Assembly: GCF_001905345.1 (NCBI RefSeq)
Contig: NZ_LFBV01000002.1
Location: 1,292,272-1,356,271 of the forward strand
DNA length: 64,000 bases
DNA from: Streptomyces uncialis
Lineage (GTDB): Bacteria; Actinomycetota; Actinomycetes; Streptomycetales; Streptomycetaceae
Direction of reading: 5' to 3'
The notes under the pieces were generated by a model. The model saw only the letters and a list, made by a program, of their open reading frames with translations, was not told the DNA's origin and made no database searches. This document shows positions 53,484-63,074 of this stretch, piece by piece (within the stretch, counting starts at the first letter, position 1; every line of letters begins with the position of its first letter). The translations under genes were made by a program, and so were the position numbers.

Positions 53484-54035
53484 GCGGGGCTCTGGGTTTC
53501 CTGTGCGGGGCGTACTTCGTCCCTGTGCCGTCGCTCGTCGGGTGCGCAGTTCCCCGCGCCCCTTTGGGGCGCACCCTGCCGGTCCTTCGGGTCGGTGCCG
53601 GTCGGGATTCTCCGTCCTCGATCCGACACGCTCGGTAGGTCGTTTCGTTGCCCGACTGAAGAGCATCGGAGTCTGCGAGCAGAGATTCCCGCCCACCCCC
53701 TCCCGCAGCCGAGCGCCTGCGCGAGGAGGGTGGTTCAACCCCCGCAGACTGAGGACAGCCATAAGAGGCGCCCCCAAAGGGGCGCGGGGAACTGCGCGAG
53801 CAACCAAGGACCATCCGCACCCGAACGGGAACCGCAAGGGCCGCGACCGAAGGGGCGCGAGGAACTGCGCACCCCCGTCCGACCCGCACGGGGACAGGTA
53901 CGTCCAGGTGTGGAACCCCGGAAGCGCGAGCGAAGGCGACCCGCGGGGAACCGCGCACCCACGGAGTACCCGCACGGGGACAAGTACGCCCAGCACAGGA
54001 ACTCGGAAGCGCGAGCGAAGGCGACCCGCTGAACG
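53484..54035. repeat. Intergenic composite repeat block R4
   Basis: Core near 53547-53565, long module about 53589-53712 (near-identical to R1 and R3), further shared sequence to about 53760, inverted cores near 53779 and 53853, and closing GCGAGCGAAGGCGACCCGC arms at about 53925 and 54009. It lies between convergent genes. No gene is supported. Confidence 0.85.
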
Positions 54036-56246
54036 TCAACAGGTGAAGCGGGACTCCGCCCAGTCGGACAGCGTCACCGTGTCGAACGAACTGTGCGGCT
54101 CCACCACCAACCGAATGGCACTCCGCCCCGACAGCCCCACCCGCACCGGCACCCCCGGCTCCCCGCCCCGCACCAGCGGCGACTGCCACAACGGCACCCC
54201 GTCCGCGTACACGGAGAACCGCACGACCCCGTTGCCCATCGCGAGATCGTCGATGCCGACCACCGCCTCGTAGGCACTGCACTCACGGTTCAGGTCGATG
54301 GTCACGGACGACGTGCCGTGCACGGTGACCCCGCGCCCGTACGCCTGCCCACCCATCCGCAGCCCCTGCCGCTGCCACACCCAGGAGCTCTCCCCGTACC
54401 GCATCTCGGGCGCGGTCCCGTCCCCCAGGTCGCCGTACGCCAGCTCGCTCCACTGGTAGACGACGGGTGCGGGCGGTGTCGGCTCCGGCGGGGGCGGTGA
54501 GCTGGGAGGGGAAGGAGTGGGACGCGGGGCGGCCGGCGGACTCGGCGTGGGTGAGGGCGACGGCGAGGCGGACGGCGAGGGCGTCGGCTCAGGCGACGGC
54601 GTGGGCTCGGCCTCGGGGGAGGGCGAGGGCTTCGGCGGTGTCGGCCGCGGCGAAGGCTCGGCCTCCGACGGCGCGGGCTCCGGCGCGGGCTCGGCCGCAC
54701 GCGCCACCGGGGGCGCGGGGCGCACCGGCGCGGGCTCCGGCGCCTCCTCCGGCGCGGCCACGGGCGGCGGCGCCTCGGGATGCGAGACGGGAGGCTGCGC
54801 CCGGGGCCGGTCCGGCTCGGGCTTCTCCCCGCCGACGAGCGCGAACGCGACCGCCACGGCCACCGCGATCGCGACGGCCGCCCCGATCCCGGCCTTGACG
54901 GGCCCTCCGACGGCCTCGGAGAGCGCACCCCCGCCCCCGGAACCGGAAGCACCCGCACCGGAAGCACCCGCACCCGAAGCACCCGCACCGGAGGCACCGG
55001 CACCGGAAGCACCCGCACCGGAGGCACCGGCACCCGAGGCACCGGCACCGGCGGCACCCGCACCCCCCGAGGCACCGGCGGCACCGGCGGCACCGCCCTG
55101 CGCGGCGGCCGCGGCACCGGCCGCACCCGCGCTCGCGGTACCGCCCCCGACGAGGGCGGCCACCTTCGCGTACCCGGCGGCACCGAACCAGCCGATGACG
55201 GCGACCGGTACGACCGCGGGGATGCCACCCGCGACCTCCTTGATCTGGCCCGCCGCCAGCCGGCACTTGGCGCACTCCTCCAGATGCTTGCGCAGCCCCC
55301 GCTCGGCCCGGCTGCGCAGCCCGCCCCGGGCGTACGCGCCGAGCCGGTCCGCGTAACTGGCGCACTGCTCGCTCGCGGTGAGCGCGGCACTGACATGTGC
55401 CTGGAGGTACGCCTGCTTGAGGCCCTCGCGGGCGCGGCTGGCCAGGACCCGGGTGCCGTTGGCGTCCAGTCCGAAGAGGGTGGCGACATCGCTCGGGGAC
55501 TCGTCCTCGACCTCCGTGTGCCACAGCACGGCCTGCCAGCGCTCGGGAAGGCTGCGGAAGGCGCGCATCGCCATCGACCGCTCGGCCTCCTGCATGGCGC
55601 GGACGTCCGCCCCCAGGTCGACGGACCCGTCACCGGGCACCTCCGACCCCCGGTCCGCCTGCGCGGCGAACACGGCGAAGTCGTCGACCAGTTGTTCCCG
55701 TTTCGCGGACTTCGTCCAGTTCGCGGCGACACGGCGGACCGTCGTCAGCAGATACGCCCGCACCGCGTGCTGCGGCCCCGAACCCCCGCGCACGGCCTGG
55801 AGCATCCGTGCGAAGACCTCCGCCGTGAGGTCCTCGGCGGTGTGCCCGTCACGGCAGCAGGTCCGCGCGTAGCGGCGCACGGCGCCCGCGTGGCGCCGGT
55901 ACAGCTCCCCGTACGCCGTGTCGTCACCCGCGCGCATGCGCCCGATCAGCTCGGCGTCGGACGGCGGTGTGTCGGCGCCGGACGGGGCACCGGGATCGTC
56001 CGCCGGGTGCTCCTCGCGCCGGGGTTCCTCGTGCTCCCGCTGCTGCGGTACGCCTGTGTCCGGTGGGGTGGACGGGGCCGCGGTGGTGGCCGGGTCGGCT
56101 GCGTCGGACGTGCCGCCGGATGCCGGTCCGGACCCGGCGTCGCCCGGTCCCTCCGGGCCTGCCTGGCGGGGTACTTGGGGCGGCGAGGGGTCGTCGGCTC
56201 CCCCTGTCGTGCCGCCCTTCGACTCCTCCGGCCCGTCAACGCCCAT
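54036..56246 (-). CDS. ECF sigma factor fused to zinc finger, TM helix and NPCBM-like module
   Basis: 736 residues from ATG 56246 (GTG 56258 or 56270 possible). Residues about 95-275 are a sigma-70 family ECF factor (GRMRAGDDTAYGELYRRHAG; DLTAEVFARMLQAV; LPERWQAVLWHTEVEDESPS). A zinc-finger anti-sigma-like segment follows, with KHLEECAKC (HxxxCxxC, about 320). Then come a hydrophobic segment, Ala/Gly/Ser repeats, a TM helix (about 452-470, AVAIAVAVAVAFALVGG), a Pro/Ser/Glu-rich wall-spanning linker and a C-terminal jelly-roll-like domain of NPCBM/NEW2 type (YQWSELAYGDLGDG; GRGVTVHGTSSVTIDL; VVGIDDLAMGNGVVRF). This is a one-protein membrane sensor linked to a sigma factor, like the known actinobacterial ECFs with C-terminal carbohydrate-binding extensions. 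Confidence 0.88.
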   Translation of the reverse strand: MGVDGPEESKGGTTGGADDPSPPQVPRQAGPEGPGDAGSGPASGGTSDAADPATTAAPSTPPDTGVPQQREHEEPRREEHPADDPGAPSGADTPPSDAELIGRMRAGDDTAYGELYRRHAGAVRRYARTCCRDGHTAEDLTAEVFARMLQAVRGGSGPQHAVRAYLLTTVRRVAANWTKSAKREQLVDDFAVFAAQADRGSEVPGDGSVDLGADVRAMQEAERSMAMRAFRSLPERWQAVLWHTEVEDESPSDVATLFGLDANGTRVLASRAREGLKQAYLQAHVSAALTASEQCASYADRLGAYARGGLRSRAERGLRKHLEECAKCRLAAGQIKEVAGGIPAVVPVAVIGWFGAAGYAKVAALVGGGTASAGAAGAAAAAQGGAAGAAGASGGAGAAGAGASGAGASGAGASGAGASGAGASGAGASGAGASGSGGGGALSEAVGGPVKAGIGAAVAIAVAVAVAFALVGGEKPEPDRPRAQPPVSHPEAPPPVAAPEEAPEPAPVRPAPPVARAAEPAPEPAPSEAEPSPRPTPPKPSPSPEAEPTPSPEPTPSPSASPSPSPTPSPPAAPRPTPSPPSSPPPPEPTPPAPVVYQWSELAYGDLGDGTAPEMRYGESSWVWQRQGLRMGGQAYGRGVTVHGTSSVTIDLNRECSAYEAVVGIDDLAMGNGVVRFSVYADGVPLWQSPLVRGGEPGVPVRVGLSGRSAIRLVVEPHSSFDTVTLSDWAESRFTC
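54943..55065. repeat. 15-bp tandem repeat encoding GASGA units
   Basis: GAAGCACCCGCACCG-type units, with GAG/GAA and ACC/CCC variation, are repeated about seven to eight times in the ECF gene linker. Confidence 0.85.
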
Positions 56247-57042
56247 CACGGAAAGCACCCGTCCGTACACTCAAAGACCACCGGGCAAGAGTGCCACACG
56301 GCTGTCATCTACTCAGCTGGTACCACCATCAACCACTCATCCGGGGCGTCTTACCGGAACTCCGCACCTTTCCCCCCAGGAACCCAGTGCGGATTCCGGT
56401 CACCGATATCCAGCCAACTCGGCCCATCGGGTGGGTGATTTAAGGCTGTTCAGGTGAATTGCTCACAGGGTCGAACCCCGTACGGCCTCCCCATCGGAGG
56501 CGTGAGCCGATTTCGTCACGTTGCCACCCACCCCGCCCCCGGCACCCCCAGGATTTTGGCGAGTTCCCGCCCTACCGCCAGGCCCCCACCTCCGTACCCA
56601 CCCCACGGAGAACCCGCACAGGGACAGGGGCGCCCCAAAGGGGCGCGGGGAACTGCGCAAGGACGAGGGCCGACCCGCACCCGGAGAACAAGCCCCAAGG
56701 GGCAGCACCCAGGGGCGTGAGGAACCGCGCACCCACGGGGAACCGGCACGGAAACAAGTACGCCCACCCGTGGAACCCCAGGGGCGCGAGGAACCGCGCA
56801 CCCCACGAGCGCCCCGCACAGCGACAAGTACGCCCAGCACCACGAACCCCGCCGCCCCGGCCAAAGACGACCGGACCCCACCCGGAAAGCCCCGCAAGGG
56901 ACGGGGCCAACCAGGGGCCGGGCCCCACAGGTACGGGCCCCGACAGGCACAGGGCCGACCCGCCAAGGGACCACAGGGCCGGCCCACCAAGGGACCACAG
57001 GGCCGGCCCACCAAGGGACCACGGGGCCGGCCCACCAAGGGA
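56247..57042. repeat. Intergenic region with repeat block R5 and 24-bp tandem array
   Basis: No gene supported. It holds core copies near 56637-56655 (GGGGCGCGGGGAACTGCGC), variants near 56712 and 56780 (GGGGCGTGAGGAACCGCGC and similar) and no long module. The 24-bp tandem array 56953-57048 lies at its right end, and the ECF gene promoter at its left end. Confidence 0.75.
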
Positions 57043-57048
57043 CTACGG
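56953..57048. repeat. 24-bp tandem repeat, 4 copies, overlapping the TetR stop
   Basis: GGGCCGGCCCACCAAGGGAC plus CACA at 56953, 56977, 57001 and 57025, with one to two changes. The stop codon of the TetR gene lies in the last copy. Confidence 0.95.
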
Positions 57049-57948
57049 ACGCGACCGCAACCCGTCCAGCAGAATGTCCAGCAACCGCGCCGACGCCGCT
57101 GCCTGTTGCACCGCGTCCGGCAACGAAGGCGCCGCCGTCGCGATCACGAGCAGCACGTCGGACACGGTCACATCCGCCCGCAGCTCACCGGCCCCCCGCG
57201 CCCGGTCGACCAGCCGCCCCACCACCTCCAGCAACGCGTCGGCCCCGGCGTCCGCGGCCATCGCCGCCTCCGAGGCGGCCGAACCGGCGGCCGTACCGAC
57301 CGCGCCACCGATGGTGGGACCGACGGCGGCACCGGCGACGACCACCCCGGCCCCCCGCTGCTCCACGACCCGGCTCTCGCCCACCCCACCAGGGGCGACG
57401 TACGGGGAACCCGCCCCGGACAGCGAGGACATCGCCGGGGCGGGCGCGCCCTCACCGGCCGGCGGCACCGCCCCCCGCTGCTGCGGCACCCGGGTCTCCT
57501 CGTGCGCGTCGTCGACCCCGACGCGCAGCACATGCGGCGGCAGCAGCCGCCCCGCGCCCGACGCCACCGAGGTCCGCAGGAACCGCGACAGGGCCGACCA
57601 GGGCTCGTCCTCCTGCCCCAGCGCGGCCCGTGCCTGCTCGGTCAGCCGGGAGGTCTCCTCCTCGGCGATCCGCCGCACCAGTACGTCCTTGCTCGGGAAC
57701 CGCCGGTACACCGTGCCGACGCCGACCCGCGCACGGCGGGCCACGTCCTCCATCGGCGCCCCGTACCCCAGCTCACCGAAGACCTCACGTGCCGCGCGCA
57801 GCACATGCTCCAGATTCCGCTGGGCGTCCACCCGCAACGGCGCGGTCCGCCCGGGATCGGGCAGACCCCGGCCCCCGCCCCCCGTGGCGACGCCCGACGA
57901 GATGGCGGTCGCGGTCGCCGTCGCCCACTGCTGATCCTGCGTATGCAT
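57043..57948 (-). CDS. TetR-family transcriptional regulator with Ala/Gly-rich insert
   Basis: 301 residues from ATG 57948, with GGGGGAA five bases upstream. The N-terminal TetR helix-turn-helix is NLEHVLRAAREVFGELGYGA then VGVGTVYRRFPSKDVLVRRI (about 52-95). The ligand domain is unusual. An insert of about 100 residues, rich in Gly/Ala/Val/Pro (about 150-245), splits the usual helices before the C-terminal DVLLVIATAAPSLPDAVQQA. The insert may be a repeat-driven expansion. It is divergent from NDH-2, a possible target. Confidence 0.87.
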   Translation of the reverse strand: MHTQDQQWATATATAISSGVATGGGGRGLPDPGRTAPLRVDAQRNLEHVLRAAREVFGELGYGAPMEDVARRARVGVGTVYRRFPSKDVLVRRIAEEETSRLTEQARAALGQEDEPWSALSRFLRTSVASGAGRLLPPHVLRVGVDDAHEETRVPQQRGAVPPAGEGAPAPAMSSLSGAGSPYVAPGGVGESRVVEQRGAGVVVAGAAVGPTIGGAVGTAAGSAASEAAMAADAGADALLEVVGRLVDRARGAGELRADVTVSDVLLVIATAAPSLPDAVQQAAASARLLDILLDGLRSRP

Positions 57949-58350
57949 ATGTGTTCCCCCGGTTTCAGACGTCTCCCCCCGGAGACTCTCCCCGCCGTCG
58001 GCAGCCGGAGCACGGGGAACGGAAGCGCGTGGGACGGGCCCCCGTGGGTGGGCCCGCCGAGTGTGTCCCCCGACACCCCGACGTCCCACGAACATAGTTG
58101 AGCCGGGGGAGATTGCGAAGGGCCACGTTCCGCCACACCGGCCACCCGATCGGGGTACGCACCGGTTACACCCTGAATGCACCACTTCCCATGGTCCCGC
58201 TCCCACCCTCTGACCTGCACATCCTCAGGATGAGCGGGAACACGCCGCGTGCCGCGGCCCCTCCCCTCCCGCACCCCCCGCGCGCCACTTCCGGTCACAC
58301 AAATTGCTCAGGCTGTGGACAAACTCCCGAGCCCGTTGCGTCATGGGTGG
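57949..58350. other. Divergent TetR/NDH-2 intergenic region
   Basis: About 400 bp without a supported gene. An open frame continuing upstream of 58351 lacks a ribosome site and family similarity. It should contain both promoters. A/T-richer sequence lies around 58090-58110 (CGAACATAGTTGAGCC). Confidence 0.45.
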
Positions 58351-59745
58351 GTGAAGGCTGCCAACCCCCCGGGCACACCCCCCGGACCGACGCCCGCCAC
58401 CCGCGTCCTCGTGATCGGTGGTGGCTACGTCGGGATGTACACGGCCCTGCGGCTCCAGCGGACGCTCGCACCGGAGATCAAGCGGGGCACCGCCGAGGTC
58501 GTGGTGGTCACCCCCGACCCGTACATGACCTACAAGCCGTTCCTCCCGGAGGCCGCCGCCGGATCGATCTCCCCCCGCCATGTCGTCGTCCCCCTGCGCC
58601 GTGTCCTCGACCGCTGCCGTGTCGTCGTCGGCGAGGCGCACTCCGTCGACCACACCAAACGCACCGCCACCATCAGCACCCTCGCCACCGCCGAGGAGGG
58701 CGCCGGCACGACCGCCCTGACCTACGACGAACTGGTCCTCGCCCCCGGCTCCGTCTCCCGCACCCTCCCGGTCCCCGGCCTCGCCGAACACGGCATCGGC
58801 TTCCGCACCGTCGAGGAGGCCATCGGGCTGCGCAACCACGTCATCGAGCAGATGGACATCGCCTCCTCCACCCGCGACCCCGCCATCCGTGACGCCGCCC
58901 TCACCTTCGTCTTCGTCGGCGGCGGCTACGCGGGCGTCGAAGCGCTCGGCGAGCTGGAGGACATGGCCCGCTACACCGCGCGGTACTACCGCAACATCAC
59001 CCCCGACGACATGAAGTGGGTCCTCGTCGAGGCGTCGGACCGCATCCTCCCCGAGGTCGACGCCGCCATGGGCGCCTACACCCTCAGCGCCCTGCGCCGC
59101 CGGGGCGTCGACGTACGGCTGCGCACCCGGCTCGACAGCTGCGCGGACCGCGTCGCCACCCTCAGCGACGGCACCCGCTTCCCCACCCGCACCCTCGTCT
59201 GGACCGCGGGCGTCAAACCCCACCCGCTGCTCACCGCCACCGACCTCCCCCTCACCGACAACGGGCGCCTCAGGTGCACCGCCCACCTCACCGTCGAAGG
59301 CGCCCCCCACGCCTGGGGCGCCGGTGACGCCGCCGCCGTCCCCGACCTCACCGCCCCCGGCACCGACACCGCGCCCAACGCGCAGCACGCCCTGCGCCAG
59401 GCCCGCGTCCTCGGCGACAACATCGCCGCCACCCTCCACCAGCGCCCGCTCACCCCGTACGAGTACCGCTGTACGAGCTCCGTCGCCTCACTCGGCCTCC
59501 ACAAAGGCGTCGCCCAGGTCCGCGGACGCGAGTTCAAGGGCTACCCTGCCTGGTTGATGCACCGCCTCTACCACCTCAGCCGTGTGCCGACCGCCAACCG
59601 CAAGGCACGCGTACTCGCCGAATGGACCCTCGCCGGTCTCTTCAAACGCGAGATCGTCTCCCTGGGTTCACTCGAACACCCCAGGGCGGAATTCGAACTC
59701 GCGGCCGGTAAGGACCACCCCGACGACCCGAAGGGGTCGACCTGA
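58351..59745 (+). CDS. Type II NADH dehydrogenase (NDH-2)
   Basis: 464 residues from GTG 58351 (VKAANPPG). Longer starts to 58249 are possible. The FAD-binding motif VLVIGGGYVGMYTALRL and the second, NADH-binding motif FVFVGGGYAGVEALGEL are intact, with YMTYKPFLPEAAAGSISPRH, WTAGVKPHPLL and WGAGDAAAVPDL typical of NDH-2. The C-terminal amphipathic helix AWLMHRLYHLSRVPTANRKA anchors it to the membrane. It oxidises NADH and reduces menaquinone without proton pumping. Confidence 0.93.
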   Translation: MKAANPPGTPPGPTPATRVLVIGGGYVGMYTALRLQRTLAPEIKRGTAEVVVVTPDPYMTYKPFLPEAAAGSISPRHVVVPLRRVLDRCRVVVGEAHSVDHTKRTATISTLATAEEGAGTTALTYDELVLAPGSVSRTLPVPGLAEHGIGFRTVEEAIGLRNHVIEQMDIASSTRDPAIRDAALTFVFVGGGYAGVEALGELEDMARYTARYYRNITPDDMKWVLVEASDRILPEVDAAMGAYTLSALRRRGVDVRLRTRLDSCADRVATLSDGTRFPTRTLVWTAGVKPHPLLTATDLPLTDNGRLRCTAHLTVEGAPHAWGAGDAAAVPDLTAPGTDTAPNAQHALRQARVLGDNIAATLHQRPLTPYEYRCTSSVASLGLHKGVAQVRGREFKGYPAWLMHRLYHLSRVPTANRKARVLAEWTLAGLFKREIVSLGSLEHPRAEFELAAGKDHPDDPKGST

Positions 59746-59867
59746 CCGGAGCCAGGAACTCCCCCCGACCGTCCGGCGTCTGACGAATGTCGGTCCCGTC
59801 GGCCAGACTGGCTCCCGCGACCTGTGGGCGGCCCGCCCGCCCCTCGACCCCACGAGGCTTCTACCCA

Positions 59868-61520
59868 GTGAACTTCACGCGCTGGAGCGCCCGGCTCCCC
59901 GGAACGCAGCGCCGCGCCGCCGCCAGGACCGAACACAGCGCCTCCCCCGCGCCACGGGGCGACAGCTCCGTGCCCGCGGCCCGCGCCGAGCACCCCACCG
60001 GCCCCGCCGCGCCCACCGCCGCCGTCGCCGGCCTCGCGGCCCACGAGGTCCTCGACCGCATCCCGGCCCTCGTCGCCCTGGTCCAGGGCCCCGACCACCA
60101 CCTCGCGTACGTCAACGGCGCCTGGACCGCCGCGTTCGGCGAACGCCCCACCGGCGGACCCGCGCGCGAGATCATGCCCGAGCTCGAATCCCTCAGCCTG
60201 CTGCCGCTCCTCGACCAGGTGCTGAGCAGCGCCCGGCCCCGCACGGTCAAGTCCCGCAAGGCCCCCGGCGGCCGCTCGTACACCTTCACCTGCACCCCGG
60301 TCGACGGACTCGGCGGCCCCGGCACCTCCGGCGGCGTCCTCATCTTCGCCGCCGACGTCACCGACCACGCCGAGGCCGCCGAACGCCTGCGCGCCAGCGA
60401 ACGCAGCCAGCGCGAGACCGCCGTCACCCTCCAGCGCTCCCTGCTCCCGCAGGAACTGGAGGAGCCGGACGATCTGCGTGTCGCCGCCACCTACCACCCC
60501 GGCGGCACCGAGGCCGCGGTCGGCGGCGACTGGTACGACGTCATCACCCTCGGCGGCGGCCGCACCGCCCTGGTCATCGGCGACGTCATGGGCCGCGGGG
60601 TACGCGCGGCGGCTGTCATGGGCCAGCTGCGCACCGCGGTCCGCGCCTACGCCCGTCTGGACCTCCCGCCGCACGAGGTCCTGCAACTGCTCGACGGCCT
60701 CGCCACCGAGATCGACGCCAACCAGATCGCCACCTGCGCCTACGCCGTCCACGACCCGAACGAGGGCCGTCTCGTCTACGCGTCCGCCGGGCATCTGCCG
60801 ATCCTCGTCCGCGACGAGAACGGCACCGTCCACCGCGCCGCCGAACCGACCGGACCCCCGCTCGGCACCGGCGGCTGGCTCCACGCCTCCGGCTCCGTCC
60901 CCCTCGGCCCCGGCTCCACCGCTGTCCTCTACACCGACGGCCTGGTGGAACGCCGGGGCGAGGACATCGACCACGGTGTCACCGCGCTGGAGGTCGCCCT
61001 CGCCGGCGCCACCGGCTCACCCCAGGTCGTCTGCGACCGGCTGGTGCGCAGCGCGGGCGTCACCGCCGACCATGACGACGATGTCGCCGTCCTCGTCCTC
61101 CAGCACCCCGCCCGCACCGGCCCGGACAGCGAGCTGTTCCGCAACGCCGCCCTGGAACTGCTCGGCGGAGTCGAGGCCGCGCCCCGCGCGCGTGCCTTCG
61201 CCTCCGGGGTCCTCGCCAGCTGGCGCTTCCCGCCCGATCTGCACGACCTGGGTGTCCTCGCCGCCAGCGAGCTCGTCGCGAACTCCCTCCAGCACGGCAC
61301 CCCGCCGATGCGGCTGCGGCTGCGCCGCACGGACCGCCGTCTGATCATCGAGGTCACCGACGGCGACGACCATCTGCCGCGCCGCCGCCGCGCCGAACCG
61401 GCCGACGAGGCCGGCCGAGGCATCGCGATCGTCGCCACCATCGCCACGAACTGGGGCTCGCGCCGCACCCCCGGCGGTGGCAAGGCCGTCTGGTGCGAAT
61501 TCACCCTCCCCCAGCTGTGA
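59868..61520 (+). CDS. PAS-PP2C phosphatase with HATPase anti-sigma-like domain
   Basis: 550 residues from GTG 59868 (GAGG 11 bases upstream; ATG 59787 possible). A PAS-like domain spans about 50-165 (LDRIPALVALVQGPDHHLAY). A PP2C/SpoIIE domain spans about 185-400: RSLLPQELEEPDDLRVAATY, AVGGDWYDVI, VIGDVMGRGVRAAAVM, ASAGHLPIL, YTDGLVERRG and DDDVAVLVLQ. A C-terminal RsbW-like HATPase (about 425-550) has LGVLAASELVANSLQHG and GGGKAVWCEF. The fusion combines phosphatase and kinase-like modules of partner switching. Signal and partner are unknown. Confidence 0.92.
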   Translation: MNFTRWSARLPGTQRRAAARTEHSASPAPRGDSSVPAARAEHPTGPAAPTAAVAGLAAHEVLDRIPALVALVQGPDHHLAYVNGAWTAAFGERPTGGPAREIMPELESLSLLPLLDQVLSSARPRTVKSRKAPGGRSYTFTCTPVDGLGGPGTSGGVLIFAADVTDHAEAAERLRASERSQRETAVTLQRSLLPQELEEPDDLRVAATYHPGGTEAAVGGDWYDVITLGGGRTALVIGDVMGRGVRAAAVMGQLRTAVRAYARLDLPPHEVLQLLDGLATEIDANQIATCAYAVHDPNEGRLVYASAGHLPILVRDENGTVHRAAEPTGPPLGTGGWLHASGSVPLGPGSTAVLYTDGLVERRGEDIDHGVTALEVALAGATGSPQVVCDRLVRSAGVTADHDDDVAVLVLQHPARTGPDSELFRNAALELLGGVEAAPRARAFASGVLASWRFPPDLHDLGVLAASELVANSLQHGTPPMRLRLRRTDRRLIIEVTDGDDHLPRRRRAEPADEAGRGIAIVATIATNWGSRRTPGGGKAVWCEFTLPQL

Positions 61521-61580
61521 CGCCCCAGGGGTGACACCGCAGACAGGTGACGGCCTGGACATGAGCGCCCGGATGTGACG

Positions 61581-61615
61581 CCGCCCTCCCCCGGGGACGG
61601 ATAGGGGGAGGGCGG
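61581..61615. terminator. Bidirectional terminator between phosphatase and MFS genes
   Basis: 12-bp perfect stem CCGCCCTCCCCC / GGGGGAGGGCGG with an 11-nt loop, between convergent stops at 61520 and 61683. Confidence 0.85.
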
Positions 61616-61682
61616 GTACGGACGGGAGCGTCCGGATCGCGGCCGAGGCCAGGACCCGGACGGCACGGCCCGGGGGCCACGG

Positions 61683-62990
61683 CTACACCGCCGCGTGCTC
61701 CTGCTCCGGCTTGCTCAGCGCCACGACCCGCGGCGCCGCGAGCGACGGCTGGTTCTGCACCGGGGTCAGCTCCCTGCCCAGGCGTATCGCCAGATAGGTG
61801 ATACCGAGCGAGAACAAGAAGAACGTCACCACGTACGGGCCGTGCAGCGAGGCACCCATCGGGCCGCCCACCGCCGGACCCACCGCGAGCGCCAGCTGCT
61901 TCACCAGGGCGAACGCCGAGTTGTACTGGCCCACCATCCCGCCGGGCGCGAGATCCGCGACCAGCGGCGCGACCGTCGGCGACAGCAGCGACTCACCCAG
62001 CCCGAACAGCGCGTACGTCGAGATGAACGCCGCCGTGGCCATGGCCTGGCTGCCGTTGCCCAGCCCGGCGTACGCCGCGGCGGCCCAGGCGACGGCCCAG
62101 ATCAGCCCGACGGACGCGATCACCCGGGACCGCTTGCGGTACTCGACGAAACGGAGCACCGCGAACTGCGCGATCACGATCACCGCGGTGTTGGCCGCGA
62201 GCGCGATACCGAGCGTGGACGGGGAGATCCCGGCCGCCTCGACGCCGTACGCCGACAGCCCCGACTCGAACTGTCCATAGCAGGCGAAGAACAGCACGAA
62301 GCCCAGCACCATGAGCTGCACCATCGCGCGGTGCTGGAGCAGCGCGCGCAGACCGCCGCCCGCCGGCCGCTCACCGCGCCCCGGAGCACCCGCGACGCCC
62401 GCGGCCTTGGGTATCCGTACCCCGGCCGCTATCGCCCCGAGCACCAGGAACATCACGGCCTCGATCAGGAACAGCGTGGTGAACGAGCCCGGCCGGTGCT
62501 CGTCGACGATCTGGCCGCCGATGAGGCCGCCGAGGCCGAGCCCCAGGTTCTGGAGGAAGAACTGGGTGGCGAACGCGCGGGTGCGCGACGCGGGAGGGGA
62601 GCACCACACGATCATCGTGGCGAGCGCGGGCTGCATCACGGCCGTACCCGCGCCGAGGACCGCGGCCGACAGGACCGCCGTCGTCGCCGTACCGGACATA
62701 CCGAGCGCCAGCGCGCCCACCGACGCGGTGACGGACGCGGCCACCACCACGGGAAGCGGTCCGCGGCGGTCGATCACCCGGCCGACGAAGGGCAGGGCGA
62801 TCAGCGCCGCCACGGCGAACGCGGCGAGCACGAGGCCCGCCGTGGTCGAGCCCAGATCCCGCACCTTCGCCACATAGACATAGAGGAACGGAACCGTGAA
62901 CCCGATGCCGAACGCACTCAGTGCGCTGCCCATCTGGATCCGGCGCATCGCCGCGCCCATCGCCCTGGTCATTTCACCTGCCTTAGACAT
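61683..62990 (-). CDS. MFS transporter
   Basis: 435 residues from ATG 62990. ATG 62972 has AGG at better spacing and is a good alternative. Twelve TM helices are suggested, with the MFS loop signature LPFVGRVIDRRGPLPVVV between helices 2 and 3 and GLGESLLSPTVAPLVADLAP in the C-terminal half, resembling drug/proton antiporters of the MdtH/YajR type. It is divergent from a MarR regulator, a typical efflux pump and repressor pair. Confidence 0.92.
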   Translation of the reverse strand: MSKAGEMTRAMGAAMRRIQMGSALSAFGIGFTVPFLYVYVAKVRDLGSTTAGLVLAAFAVAALIALPFVGRVIDRRGPLPVVVAASVTASVGALALGMSGTATTAVLSAAVLGAGTAVMQPALATMIVWCSPPASRTRAFATQFFLQNLGLGLGGLIGGQIVDEHRPGSFTTLFLIEAVMFLVLGAIAAGVRIPKAAGVAGAPGRGERPAGGGLRALLQHRAMVQLMVLGFVLFFACYGQFESGLSAYGVEAAGISPSTLGIALAANTAVIVIAQFAVLRFVEYRKRSRVIASVGLIWAVAWAAAAYAGLGNGSQAMATAAFISTYALFGLGESLLSPTVAPLVADLAPGGMVGQYNSAFALVKQLALAVGPAVGGPMGASLHGPYVVTFFLFSLGITYLAIRLGRELTPVQNQPSLAAPRVVALSKPEQEHAAV

Positions 62991-63044
62991 GAAGACTTCG
63001 AAGCTAAAGTTAGAGCGTTAACAATACACACAGAAGGACTTCGA
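62991..63044. promoter_or_regulatory. Candidate MarR operators in the MFS/MarR divergent region
   Basis: GAAGACTTCGAAG (62991-63003) and GAAGGACTTCGA (63033-63044) are near-repeats, the first containing palindrome CTTCGAAG. CTAAAGTTAG lies between them. They sit between the MFS and MarR starts. Confidence 0.5.
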
Positions 63045-63074
63045 TGCCAACCGGGTCCGTGCCATACTGCGGCC

